From positions 1,086,001 through 1,150,000 of the forward strand of contig NZ_KB899538.1 of NCBI RefSeq assembly GCF_000378305.1: DNA of 64,000 nt. The letters are read 5' to 3'. This DNA comes from Thioalkalivibrio sp. ALJ12. GTDB taxonomy: Bacteria > Pseudomonadota > Gammaproteobacteria > Ectothiorhodospirales > Ectothiorhodospiraceae. Shown piece by piece: positions 45,026 through 53,087 of this stretch. Made by a program: the position numbers and the translations under genes. The notes under the pieces are model-generated. The model was not told the origin of the DNA and searched no databases. It was given only the letters and a program-made list of their open reading frames with translations. Within the stretch, counting starts at the first letter, position 1; each line of letters starts with the position of its first letter.

Positions 45026-46359
45026 TGCCGGTTCTCCTGCAACTCGCTGATCACATGCAGGTGCTTGCCGCTGGGCGATGGCGGGATCTCGTTTACACGA
45101 TCAATATCCAGGCGTGTGCCCGCGCCGAGTTGCTCGCGGATCTCGGGCGCCAGACGTGCCTGCAGGCGCTGTTCGCGTTCTCCCTGCGGGGCACGGTCGA
45201 TGGGGATCAGGCGCAGGCGGATATGATCTGCCGCGTGCTGGACCCACTGGTACTGTCCGATCCAGTCTTCCGGGTACAGCAACTGGCGCAGCCACCCGCC
45301 GAACACGACGGCACCGTTGGCGCCGCGGATGTGGTCGGTCACGCGTCCCCATACCCCCTCCAGCAGCGGCCATTCCCGGCCGCAATCGCAGGTCTGGCCG
45401 GACCAGCTGGCCAGGTCGCCGATTGCATAGCGCAACAGGGGCATGCTGTGGTTCGTCAGCGAGGTGACCACGACCCGCCCGGGGGTTCCGGGTGGCGTCG
45501 GACGGCCGTCGTCGTCGAGGATCTCCAGGTACTGGGTCAGCGGATTCACGTGCAGCCCGCGGTGGTGCTCGCATTCGCAGGCGATGTCCCCAACCTCGCG
45601 CGAGCCGTAGCGGTTGAACACGGGGGCATCGAATGCCTTCTCGATGGTCTCGCGCATATCGGGAAAGAGGGTGCCGGCCGAGCTCAGGACACTGCCGATA
45701 CCCGGCACACGGACCCCCCGGCGCAGGGCGTGCCGGGCGAGTTCGTGGCCACTCTCCGCGTAGATCTGCAACTGTCTGGGCGGTGCGGCGCGCAGCTGCT
45801 CGAGGTGCGCGTCCATCGTCTCCGGATCCATGCGGTAGGCGTTCAGCAGGGTGCGATTCTTCAGGCGTTCGGCGAGGCGGCGGGTGCCCCGGGGTGCGGT
45901 CAGGTCGCGCGAAGCCGCCCACAGCACGGCCTTGGGCTGACCCGGGCGGTAGCCGGTCCAGCCGTCGAACAGGGCCTTGGTGGCGCGACCCCAGCGGCGA
46001 TAGGCGGTGTCCTGGTAGAACGTGGCGGGCTCGCCGGTGGAGCCCCCCGAGGTGTTGCGCCGCAGCCCGGGGCGGGGTTGCTGTGCGCACAGGCGCTCGC
46101 CTTCGCGACGGATGGTGTCCTTGTCGAGGATGGGCAGCGACAGCAGCGTGGCCAGCGGATCGGCGGCGATGGTGTCCGCATCTGGCAGGATTTCGCGGTA
46201 GTACGGCACGTCGTCGCGCGCGTGTACCAGCAGGCTTGCGATCCGCTCGGCCTGCAGGCGCTGCAGGGCGGGCAGGGACAGCCGCTCGGCCCGGCGCAGC
46301 GCGGCATATTCGCGCGGGCCGGAGAGCCAGGGGAGGAGGGCACCAAAGGCCAGGGACAT
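45022..46359 (-). CDS. Adenylate-forming enzyme, CapK/PaaK-like
   Basis: 445 residues. It shares the phenylacetate-CoA ligase (PaaK)/CapK fold: the phosphate loop NTSGGSTGEPATFYQD near residue 103, FNRYGSREVGDIACECEHH, the SLTNHSMPLLRYAIGDLASW ATP-binding block and a zinc-like C-x-C-G-x-E in TCDCGREWPL. CapK proteins occur in capsule loci, where they are thought to activate a carboxylic acid as an adenylate. It is followed within 12 bp by the PP-loop gene and then the ATP-grasp gene, suggesting one activating pathway. Confidence 0.82.
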   Translation of the reverse strand: MSLAFGALLPWLSGPREYAALRRAERLSLPALQRLQAERIASLLVHARDDVPYYREILPDADTIAADPLATLLSLPILDKDTIRREGERLCAQQPRPGLRRNTSGGSTGEPATFYQDTAYRRWGRATKALFDGWTGYRPGQPKAVLWAASRDLTAPRGTRRLAERLKNRTLLNAYRMDPETMDAHLEQLRAAPPRQLQIYAESGHELARHALRRGVRVPGIGSVLSSAGTLFPDMRETIEKAFDAPVFNRYGSREVGDIACECEHHRGLHVNPLTQYLEILDDDGRPTPPGTPGRVVVTSLTNHSMPLLRYAIGDLASWSGQTCDCGREWPLLEGVWGRVTDHIRGANGAVVFGGWLRQLLYPEDWIGQYQWVQHAADHIRLRLIPIDRAPQGEREQRLQARLAPEIREQLGAGTRLDIDRVNEIPPSPSGKHLHVISELQENRQ

Positions 46360-46371
46360 GACGGTTGTGCC

Positions 46372-47091
46372 TCAGGCGCTGGCGGTGCGCGTCGAGCGCA
46401 GGCTGGAGCGCGCCCGGCGGGCCAGCTCCAGGAACGGACCCAGACGCGAGTACTGGATCGTGCGTCGCGACTCGCGCGAGAAGCGGCAGGGCTGGCAGTG
46501 ACCACAGGGCTGTCCGAGGATCGGCGAATGACAGAACCACGACTGTTCGAGCAGCGGCAGGAAGCCCTTGGCCTCGGCGTCGTACTTCATCGCCTCCTTC
46601 GTCACCGACAGCAACGGGAAGCGGTAGTACTGGAACAGCTCCCAGGCGAAGTCGTCCTCGCGGAAGCGGAAGTCCCCGTACTGCGGGTTGCGGAACAGAC
46701 GTTCCTGCAACTCGGTGCCGGCCTCGTGGCCGGTGAGCGACAGTTCCAGGTCGCGCAGGACTTCCTGTTCGCACAGGCGGGCGAGCCAGTCGTACTGGGT
46801 ACCCACATGCACCTCGCTCGCCAGGCGCTGGTAGAGCTCGGTGATGTTCGGGTCCTCGAGGATGTCGCTGCGCAGATAGACACGAACCGGCGCTACGCGC
46901 CCGCGGGCCTCCGCCCGCGCCTCGATGCCCGCGCGGATATTGGCCATGGCCCGGAGCTCGTACACATAGGATTTCCGGCGCGGGTCCAGCACGTAGATTG
47001 GCTGCACCTTGCGGTTGCGATAAAGCGCCAGGTCCAGCAGGCGGTAGCTGGAGTCCCAGCCACCGGTCCACAGCAGTTTGATCGTGTTCAT
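46372..47091 (-). CDS. QueC-like PP-loop ATP pyrophosphatase
   Basis: 239 residues from ATG 47091. N-terminal KLLWTGGWDSSYRLLDLAL is the PP-loop (SGGxDS-type) that binds ATP pyrophosphate. The C-terminal WFCHSPILGQPCGHCQPCRF places four cysteines in the C...CxxCxxC zinc arrangement of QueC. QueC makes preQ0 from a carboxylate via adenylation and ammonia, but here the gene is in a glycan cluster with no queuosine genes, and the middle region is not QueC-like. It may make an amide or nitrile on an acidic sugar or acid. Not a named family. Confidence 0.65.
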   Translation of the reverse strand: MNTIKLLWTGGWDSSYRLLDLALYRNRKVQPIYVLDPRRKSYVYELRAMANIRAGIEARAEARGRVAPVRVYLRSDILEDPNITELYQRLASEVHVGTQYDWLARLCEQEVLRDLELSLTGHEAGTELQERLFRNPQYGDFRFREDDFAWELFQYYRFPLLSVTKEAMKYDAEAKGFLPLLEQSWFCHSPILGQPCGHCQPCRFSRESRRTIQYSRLGPFLELARRARSSLRSTRTASA

Positions 47092-47117
47092 GTCGTTCTC
47101 CTGATGGCAGTGGCGGA

Positions 47118-48230
47118 TCAACGCGGATAGCCGCGCGGGACCGAGGGCAGCAAGGGTCCGAAGCAGGACTCGTTGCGCGACCAGGCCACCTGCTCCGCAT
47201 TCCACTCGAGGATTACGGGCTCGCTGTTGGCCTGAATGCAGACGTCCCAGCCAATGAAGCGCAGATAGGGGATGCGGCGATGGGCGTTCAGGCACAGCTC
47301 GCGTACCGCCCCGAAGTTGGGGATCCGGCAGTCCTTCACGTCCACGCCGCTGTCCGGGTGGACCGAGCCGATGCTGACGCAGACCGGGTCGCGCAGATGG
47401 CCGTCCAGCCAGCCCTCGCCATCGACACCGACGAAGTAACCACCGGTGGAGACGTTGTCGGTGCGCTGCCCCTCGCGGCCCAGGCGGAGGAAATGGTTCA
47501 GGATGCGCAGCTCGCCGGATTCCGGATCGAGGAAGGTCAGAACCCGCAGCGTATTGACCGAGCTGGCGTTGATCCGCGCGATATCCGGATGCTGCTCGAT
47601 CAGGGGCTGTACGATGCAGTTTCCGGGGACCTTGCCGAGTTCCTCGGCCACCTGTTCGGCGGCGGTGAAGGTCACGCCGAGGCCCTGGCGACCCTCGTCG
47701 GGCTTGATCACATAGCTCTTGCCGGACTCGAGTCGGGAGAGGGCGGTTTCCAGTGGTTCCGGCGTCCCCTGGGCATCCAGGTACTGGCCGCCCACGCGCA
47801 CGAAGACCGGGGGCACGACGCTGTCCGGGAACAGGCGCGAATCCATGGTCTTGAGCCCGCTCAGGCGGCGGATGTCCTGCCGGTTCCAGAGCGGGTTCAG
47901 GGACTCGGTGTAGTAGTCGTCGCCGATCCATCCCTCGACAAACTCGCGCCGCACCTCGGTGTAGGCGGCCAGCCACGGCCACCAGGACTCGCTCCCGTAG
48001 GTGTCGGTCGCATAGCGCTTGATCCGCTGCAGGACCGGGCGCGTGACCGCGGACTCGCCGTGGGCGCGGATCAGCTTCTCGCGCCACTGGATGGCGATCT
48101 TGCGCGACTTTTGCAGGTGGCGCAGATAGACCGCGCGCGCAATGGTGCGGGCGATGCGGCCGCTGTTCTTGATCTGCAGCGGCTGGGATTGAACGTGCGT
48201 CACGGGCAACTCCTCGTGTGGTGTCGGCAT
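47118..48230 (-). CDS. Sugar-transfer-associated ATP-grasp protein
   Basis: 370 residues from ATG 48230, 7 bp after the flippase stop. ATP-grasp signatures: KSYVIKPDEGRQGLGVTF (the Lys loop), NASSVNTLRVLTFLD and FIGWDVCIQANSEPVILEWN near the C-terminus (metal-binding Glu and Asn). This order matches the sugar-transfer-associated ATP-grasp family (PF14397 type) seen in polysaccharide loci. Such enzymes activate a carboxylate as an acyl-phosphate and join it to an amine or thiol; a ligase for an amino-acid or amide decoration is plausible. Confidence 0.8.
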   Translation of the reverse strand: MPTPHEELPVTHVQSQPLQIKNSGRIARTIARAVYLRHLQKSRKIAIQWREKLIRAHGESAVTRPVLQRIKRYATDTYGSESWWPWLAAYTEVRREFVEGWIGDDYYTESLNPLWNRQDIRRLSGLKTMDSRLFPDSVVPPVFVRVGGQYLDAQGTPEPLETALSRLESGKSYVIKPDEGRQGLGVTFTAAEQVAEELGKVPGNCIVQPLIEQHPDIARINASSVNTLRVLTFLDPESGELRILNHFLRLGREGQRTDNVSTGGYFVGVDGEGWLDGHLRDPVCVSIGSVHPDSGVDVKDCRIPNFGAVRELCLNAHRRIPYLRFIGWDVCIQANSEPVILEWNAEQVAWSRNESCFGPLLPSVPRGYPR

Positions 48231-48237
48231 GGCGGGT

Positions 48238-50073
48238 TCAGCCATGGGTGCCGGAGGCCGCGGGGCCGGGGACGGACTGGACCTGGGGGTTATCTGCCTC
48301 GGTGTGAGTGACCAGCTCGTCGAAGCGGCCAACGGAGGCGAACGATCCCCGTTCCAGGTGGGCGACCTGATCGCAGGCGCGCACGGTACTCAGGCGGTGC
48401 GCGATCAGGATGATGGTCTTGCTGCGTGACAGGGACTCGATCGCCTCCATCACGGCGCGTTCGGTTGCGGTGTCCAGGGCACTGGTGGCCTCGTCGAACA
48501 CCAGGACGTCGGGGTCGTGGTAGAGGGCGCGGGCGATCCCGATGCGCTGGCGCTGGCCCCCGGACAGGCGCACGCCACGCTCGCCCACCATCGTGGCGTA
48601 CTGCTCCGGCATGTCCTGAACGATGAAGTCATGCACCTGTGCCATGCGCGCGCAGCGCTCGACGCGATCGTGGTCGATCTGCGCGGCGGGAATCCCCAAG
48701 GCGATGTTCTCGGCCACGGTCGAGTCGGTCAGGAAGATGTCCTGGGGGACGTAGCCCAGGGACTGCTGCCAGGCGCGCAGGTTGGCATCCGTGACCGGCT
48801 GGCCATCCACCGAGATGGCGCCCTCGGTCGGGCGCAACAGGCCCAGCAGGACATCGACCAGCGTGGTCTTGCCGGAGCCGGTGGTGCCGATGATCCCGAC
48901 CGATGTACCGACCGGGATCTCCAGGTTGATGGACTGCAGCGCGGGGCGGTGGCCGCCCGGATAGGTAAAGTCGATGCCCTTGAGCGCGATGGTCTTGCGC
49001 GGGACGAGCGGCTGGGGGGCCCGGCGATGCAGTTCCGCCAGGGCCTCGCGTTCGCGCAGGTCCTCGGTCACGCTTTCCACGGCGGCGGCGCCGAAGCGAA
49101 GCTTCGCCAGGCCCGCGTAGATGTGCTGCGCGGCCGGCAGCAGGCGGTAGCCGGCAAAGGCGTACAGCCCGAGGATCGGCAGGATCTCGCCCAGCGCATC
49201 CGTACCGGTGCCGCCCTGGGTATGCAGCAGGATCAGGGTGAGCCCGATGATGCCGCCGAAGCCGATCGCCTCGATCAGGAATTTGGGGACCTGGGAGATG
49301 GTCTGGTTGGTCGCCTGGTGCCGGGCCTGGCGCTTGGAGGGAGCATCGAAGCGCGACAGGTATGCGTGTTCGCGACCCAGCAGCTTGATGTCCTTGATGC
49401 CGCCGAGGGCCTCGCCGGCGGCCGTGAAGCGTTCCTTGTTGGCGAGCGAGCGATCACGGCCGATGCGCCCGAGCAGGCCGCGCACGAACACGAAGATCGT
49501 CCCGTATACCCCACCGATCACGACCGCGACCCCCAGCGCGAGCCACGGATCCACAACGATCAGCAGTGCCACGATGGCGATGGTTACGACCAGGTAGGCG
49601 ATCATCGTGATCCCGGGACGGAAGACGTTCAGCACCAGCTGGTCGACCTCGGACAGGATGCTCTTGGCCATGTCGCCGCTATGACGGTTCAGGAAGAACG
49701 CATACGGCTGGCGCAGGTAGGTCTCCAGCAGACGCTTGCCAAGGCTGTGACGGCGCATCTCGATGAAGCGGTTCATCGCGTAGTGCGTGAGCGTGCGGAA
49801 TACCGCCGAGAACAGGATCAGCGCGAAGGCCGCCGCACCCAGGGCGAAGATGAACTGATCCACCGAGTTGAATCCCAGCCCCCTATAGAGCTGGTTCAGT
49901 ACGGGGTTGGTGTTGACCAGCTCCGGGTTACCCAATACGGACAGGAACGGCATGATCGATGCGACCCCGGCGGTCTCCAGTACCGCCATGATCATCATCA
50001 GCCCCAGCACGAGCCCACCCCGGCGCTTTTCCGCCGGGGTGAGCAGCTGCAGCGTCTTGCGGTAGACCCCCAT
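48238..50073 (-). CDS. ABC-type lipid-linked oligosaccharide flippase (PglK/MsbA-like)
   Basis: 611 residues. A half-transporter: six-helix membrane domain (about 20-320) and an ATPase domain with Walker A GTTGSGKTT, signature [17 protein letters not shown] and Walker B DVLVFDEATSALD. The short first loop and overall pattern are like PglK/WlaB, which flips undecaprenyl-linked glycans. The start ATG 50073 shares its T with the stop of the epimerase (TGATG). No MOP-family Wzx is seen in the window, so this is the likely flippase. Confidence 0.85.
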   Translation of the reverse strand: MGVYRKTLQLLTPAEKRRGGLVLGLMMIMAVLETAGVASIMPFLSVLGNPELVNTNPVLNQLYRGLGFNSVDQFIFALGAAAFALILFSAVFRTLTHYAMNRFIEMRRHSLGKRLLETYLRQPYAFFLNRHSGDMAKSILSEVDQLVLNVFRPGITMIAYLVVTIAIVALLIVVDPWLALGVAVVIGGVYGTIFVFVRGLLGRIGRDRSLANKERFTAAGEALGGIKDIKLLGREHAYLSRFDAPSKRQARHQATNQTISQVPKFLIEAIGFGGIIGLTLILLHTQGGTGTDALGEILPILGLYAFAGYRLLPAAQHIYAGLAKLRFGAAAVESVTEDLREREALAELHRRAPQPLVPRKTIALKGIDFTYPGGHRPALQSINLEIPVGTSVGIIGTTGSGKTTLVDVLLGLLRPTEGAISVDGQPVTDANLRAWQQSLGYVPQDIFLTDSTVAENIALGIPAAQIDHDRVERCARMAQVHDFIVQDMPEQYATMVGERGVRLSGGQRQRIGIARALYHDPDVLVFDEATSALDTATERAVMEAIESLSRSKTIILIAHRLSTVRACDQVAHLERGSFASVGRFDELVTHTEADNPQVQSVPGPAASGTHG

Positions 50074-51098
50074 CAGGCGGCCGCCCGGTAATACCCCAGG
50101 TACCACTCGACGAAGCGGGCGACGCCCTCCTCGACCGAGGTGGTGGGTTCATAGCCGGTGTCGGCGCGCAGCGCCTCGACGTCGGCGTAGGTGTCCGGCA
50201 CGTCGCCCGGCTGCAGCGGCAGGAGATTCTTCTCCGCCTTGCAGCCCAGGCAGTCCTCCAGCACCTCGATGTAGTGCATCAGCTCCACCGGGCGATGGGC
50301 CCCGATGTTGTACAGCCGGTAGGGTGCCGCACTGGTGGCCGAGTCGGGCTCGGCGCCGGTCCAGTCGAGGTTGGGCTGCGCCGGACGATCCAGCGTGCGG
50401 ATCACGCCCTCGACGATGTCGTCGATGTAGGTGAAGTCACGGCGGTGGTGGCCGTAGTTGAAGACGTCGATCGGCTCGCCCGCCAGGATCTTCTTCGTGA
50501 ACAGGAACAGCGCCATGTCCGGCCGGCCCCAGGGGCCGTAGACGGTAAAGAAGCGCAGGCCCGTCACCGGGAGCTGGTACAGATGCGCATAGGTATGCGC
50601 CATCAGCTCGTTGGCCTTCTTGCTCGCCGCGTAGAGGCTCAGCGGGTGGTCGACGTTGTCGTGCACCGAGAACGGCATCGTGGTGTTGGCGCCGTAGACG
50701 GAGCTGGAGCTGGCGTAGACCAGGTGCTCCACACCGTTGTGCCGGCAGCCCTCCAGGATATTGCCGAAGCCGACCAGGTTGGTGTCGACATAGGCCGCCG
50801 GGTTTTCCAGCGAGTAGCGCACCCCGGCCTGAGCCGCCAGGTTGACCACCCGCTCCGGGCGATGCTCGCGAAACACCCGCTCCATCGCCGCGCGGTCGGC
50901 GATGTCTTCGTGTTCGAACACGAAGCGCTGGCGGGATGCCGGCAGGGCGCGGATGCGGTCCAGCCGGGCCCGCTTCAGGCTCGGGTCGTAGTAGTCGTTC
51001 ATGTCGTCGACACCGATCACGGTGTCGCCACGCTCCAGCAGGCGCAGGGCCAGATGGGAGCCGATAAAACCTGCCGCGCCGGTGATCAAGACTTTCAT
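50073..51098 (-). CDS. UDP-uronate 4-epimerase (CapI/LpsL-like)
   Basis: 341 residues. Extended SDR with [36 protein letters not shown], the Ser-Tyr-Lys active site (ASSSSVYGA and YAASKKANE) and [15 protein letters not shown]. These strings are typical of UDP-glucuronate 4-epimerases (UDP-GlcA to UDP-GalA); the related TviC acts on UDP-GlcNAcA. With the TviB-like dehydrogenase (41182) either product is possible. First gene of the minus block; it is divergent from wza over a 390-bp spacer. Confidence 0.88.
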   Translation of the reverse strand: MKVLITGAAGFIGSHLALRLLERGDTVIGVDDMNDYYDPSLKRARLDRIRALPASRQRFVFEHEDIADRAAMERVFREHRPERVVNLAAQAGVRYSLENPAAYVDTNLVGFGNILEGCRHNGVEHLVYASSSSVYGANTTMPFSVHDNVDHPLSLYAASKKANELMAHTYAHLYQLPVTGLRFFTVYGPWGRPDMALFLFTKKILAGEPIDVFNYGHHRRDFTYIDDIVEGVIRTLDRPAQPNLDWTGAEPDSATSAAPYRLYNIGAHRPVELMHYIEVLEDCLGCKAEKNLLPLQPGDVPDTYADVEALRADTGYEPTTSVEEGVARFVEWYLGYYRAAA

Positions 51099-51488
51099 GT
51101 CGCCTCTTCCTTGTCGGATGGATGGGACCGGTGTGTCCGGACGTTTCGCTTGCCCAGGGGCGTTGTGACGAGGGTCCGGGTCACTCGTTCATGGGGTGAA
51201 CGCGATGGATTCAAGCATCGGCCGGAATGGCCCCGCAACGCCGGTTCCGGGAAACGTGAGGTCGATCCGTCGAAGCTGTGACCAGCCCCGTAAGTTTCGG
51301 ATCGCGGCATTGCCCGCAAGGGGTTGGCTGCCGATATTTTGCGCCAGTTCGACGACGATCCGGCCCATTCATGACATGGTCGGCCCGCTTGAGGCGGACC
51401 CGGTGGGGCTCGCCAGGATGAATCGCAAGGTGACGACGCGGCCGTGGGCGCCAGGGGCGTTGCGGCCATGCGCAAAAGAGGAAGATCC
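51099..51488. promoter_or_regulatory. Divergent promoter region between the epimerase and wza
   Basis: 390 bp with no convincing gene. One small inverted repeat, CGTTCA-TGGGG-TGAACG at 51186-51202, could be an operator. I see no clear sigma-70 pair and no sigma-54 site with correct spacing. Both the minus polysaccharide block and wza-wzb-wzc should be controlled from here. Confidence 0.35.
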
Positions 51489-52619
51489 ATGAACGTGATT
51501 CCCCCCGTACGCTGGGTCCTGTTACTGATCCTGCTGGTGACATTGGGTGGGTGTGCCTGGGCCCCTGGCGGGCACATTGCCGAGCGCACCTCCAGTGCCC
51601 CGGTGGAGGACCTGGTCGATATCGAGCCCATAACCTTTGGCCTGATCCGAGCCCAGGAGACTCGCTCGGTCCCGCCGGACCTTCGCCGTGTAAGCGACGA
51701 GATGGCACAGGACGTCGCTGAATACGACTACCGCATCGGTCGCGGCGACGTGCTGGCGGTCATCGTGTACGAGCACCCCGAGTTGACCATCCCCGCCGGG
51801 AGCGAGCGATCGGCCGTGGAGTCGGGGAATACCGTGCACCCGGACGGCACGATCTTTTACCCCTATATCGGGCGCGTGGAAGTCGAGGGGTACACGGTGT
51901 CGCAGGTGCGCGACCGTATTGCGCGCGATCTCGCCACCTTCGTGAACGAGCCCCAGGTCGAGGTGCGAGTGGCGGCCTTCAACTCGCAGAAGGTCCAGGT
52001 GACGGGCTCGGTACGCGAGCCCGGTGTGCAGCCGGTGACCAATGTCCCGCTGACGGTGCTGGATGCGATCCATCACTCGGGTGGGCTTTCCGACGATGCC
52101 AACTGGCACGAGGTGATCCTCACGCGGGAAGGCGAGGAGATCGTCATCTCGCTCTACGACATGCTGCGCTATGGCGACATGTCGCAAAACCGGCTCCTGC
52201 GTGACGGCGACGTGCTGCATGTCCCGGATACCGCCGGCCAGCAGGTCTACGTGATGGGCGAAGTGGGCGACCCGCAACGGCTGCCCCTGGGCCGCGGTCA
52301 GCTGACACTGATGGATGCGCTCAGCCAGGCCGGAGGGTTTAACGAGAACCGGGCGGACGCCAGCGGCATCTTCGTGATCCGCCGTGCGCCACCGGAGAGC
52401 GACAAGCTTGCGACCGTCTACCAGCTGGATGCGCGCAATTCCGCAGCGCTGATGCTGGGAGCCGAGTTCGAGCTGGAGCCGCTGGACATCGTGTATGTGA
52501 CAACGACGTCGCTGGGCCGCTGGAATCGCGTGATCAGCCAGCTGCTGCCCACGGTCAGTGCCGTTTATCAATCCTCCCGTACCACGCGCGACGTGCGTCG
52601 CCTGTCGGATGACTTCTAG
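51489..52619 (+). CDS. wza: Outer-membrane polysaccharide export lipoprotein Wza
   Basis: 376 residues from ATG 51489 with GAGGA before it. A lipoprotein signal with lipobox LGGC (Cys about 22) is followed by the poly_export motif YRIGRGDVLAVIVYEHPELT, HPDGTIFYPYIGRVEVEGYT and two SLBB-like domains. The last helix (RWNRVISQLLPTVSAVY) forms the outer-membrane barrel in Wza. The octamer exports group 1/colanic-type polysaccharide with Wzc. The stop is 2 bp before wzb. Confidence 0.93.
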   Translation: MNVIPPVRWVLLLILLVTLGGCAWAPGGHIAERTSSAPVEDLVDIEPITFGLIRAQETRSVPPDLRRVSDEMAQDVAEYDYRIGRGDVLAVIVYEHPELTIPAGSERSAVESGNTVHPDGTIFYPYIGRVEVEGYTVSQVRDRIARDLATFVNEPQVEVRVAAFNSQKVQVTGSVREPGVQPVTNVPLTVLDAIHHSGGLSDDANWHEVILTREGEEIVISLYDMLRYGDMSQNRLLRDGDVLHVPDTAGQQVYVMGEVGDPQRLPLGRGQLTLMDALSQAGGFNENRADASGIFVIRRAPPESDKLATVYQLDARNSAALMLGAEFELEPLDIVYVTTTSLGRWNRVISQLLPTVSAVYQSSRTTRDVRRLSDDF

Positions 52620-52621
52620 CC

Positions 52622-53065
52622 ATGTTTAACCGGATTCTGGTGGTTTGTACCGGCAATATCTGCCGCAGTCCCGTGGGCGAGGCACTGCTGCGCGAGCGCC
52701 TGCCCGATCGCTCGGTGGAATCCGCGGGCCTTGGGGCGGTGGTCGGGGAGGGCGTCCACCCCGAGGCACGGCGCCTGGCCGAGGCCGACGGTCTGGACGT
52801 TACGGCGCACAAGGCCCGCCAGATCGAGGCGGACTGGCTGCATCACGCCGATCTGGTACTGGTGATGAGCGAGGGCCAGCGCCAGGCCGTCGGCGGGCGC
52901 CACCCCGAAGTGCTCGGCAAGACGATGCGATTTGGTCACTGGCTGGAAGGCGGCCGGGGCCGAGATATTCCCGATCCCTATGGCAAGAGCCCCGAGGTCT
53001 TTGCGCAGGCTCATGCCCTACTCGTGGAGGCTGCCGATGCCTGGGCACGGCGGCTGAACCGATGA
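52622..53065 (+). CDS. wzb: Low-molecular-weight protein-tyrosine phosphatase Wzb
   Basis: 147 residues. The catalytic P-loop C-T-G-N-I-C-R-S (CX5R) starts at residue 9 and the general-acid motif DPYGKS lies near 121. It dephosphorylates the tyrosine tail of Wzc. The gene position between wza and wzc is standard. Confidence 0.95.
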   Translation: MFNRILVVCTGNICRSPVGEALLRERLPDRSVESAGLGAVVGEGVHPEARRLAEADGLDVTAHKARQIEADWLHHADLVLVMSEGQRQAVGGRHPEVLGKTMRFGHWLEGGRGRDIPDPYGKSPEVFAQAHALLVEAADAWARRLNR

Positions 53066-53087
53066 TCTCCGACACAGGTAAGTCCCG

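Noticed and set aside
51196-51492. A 98-codon open frame between the epimerase and wza.
   Set aside because: No ribosome binding site, overlaps the wza start, and composition is not protein-like.
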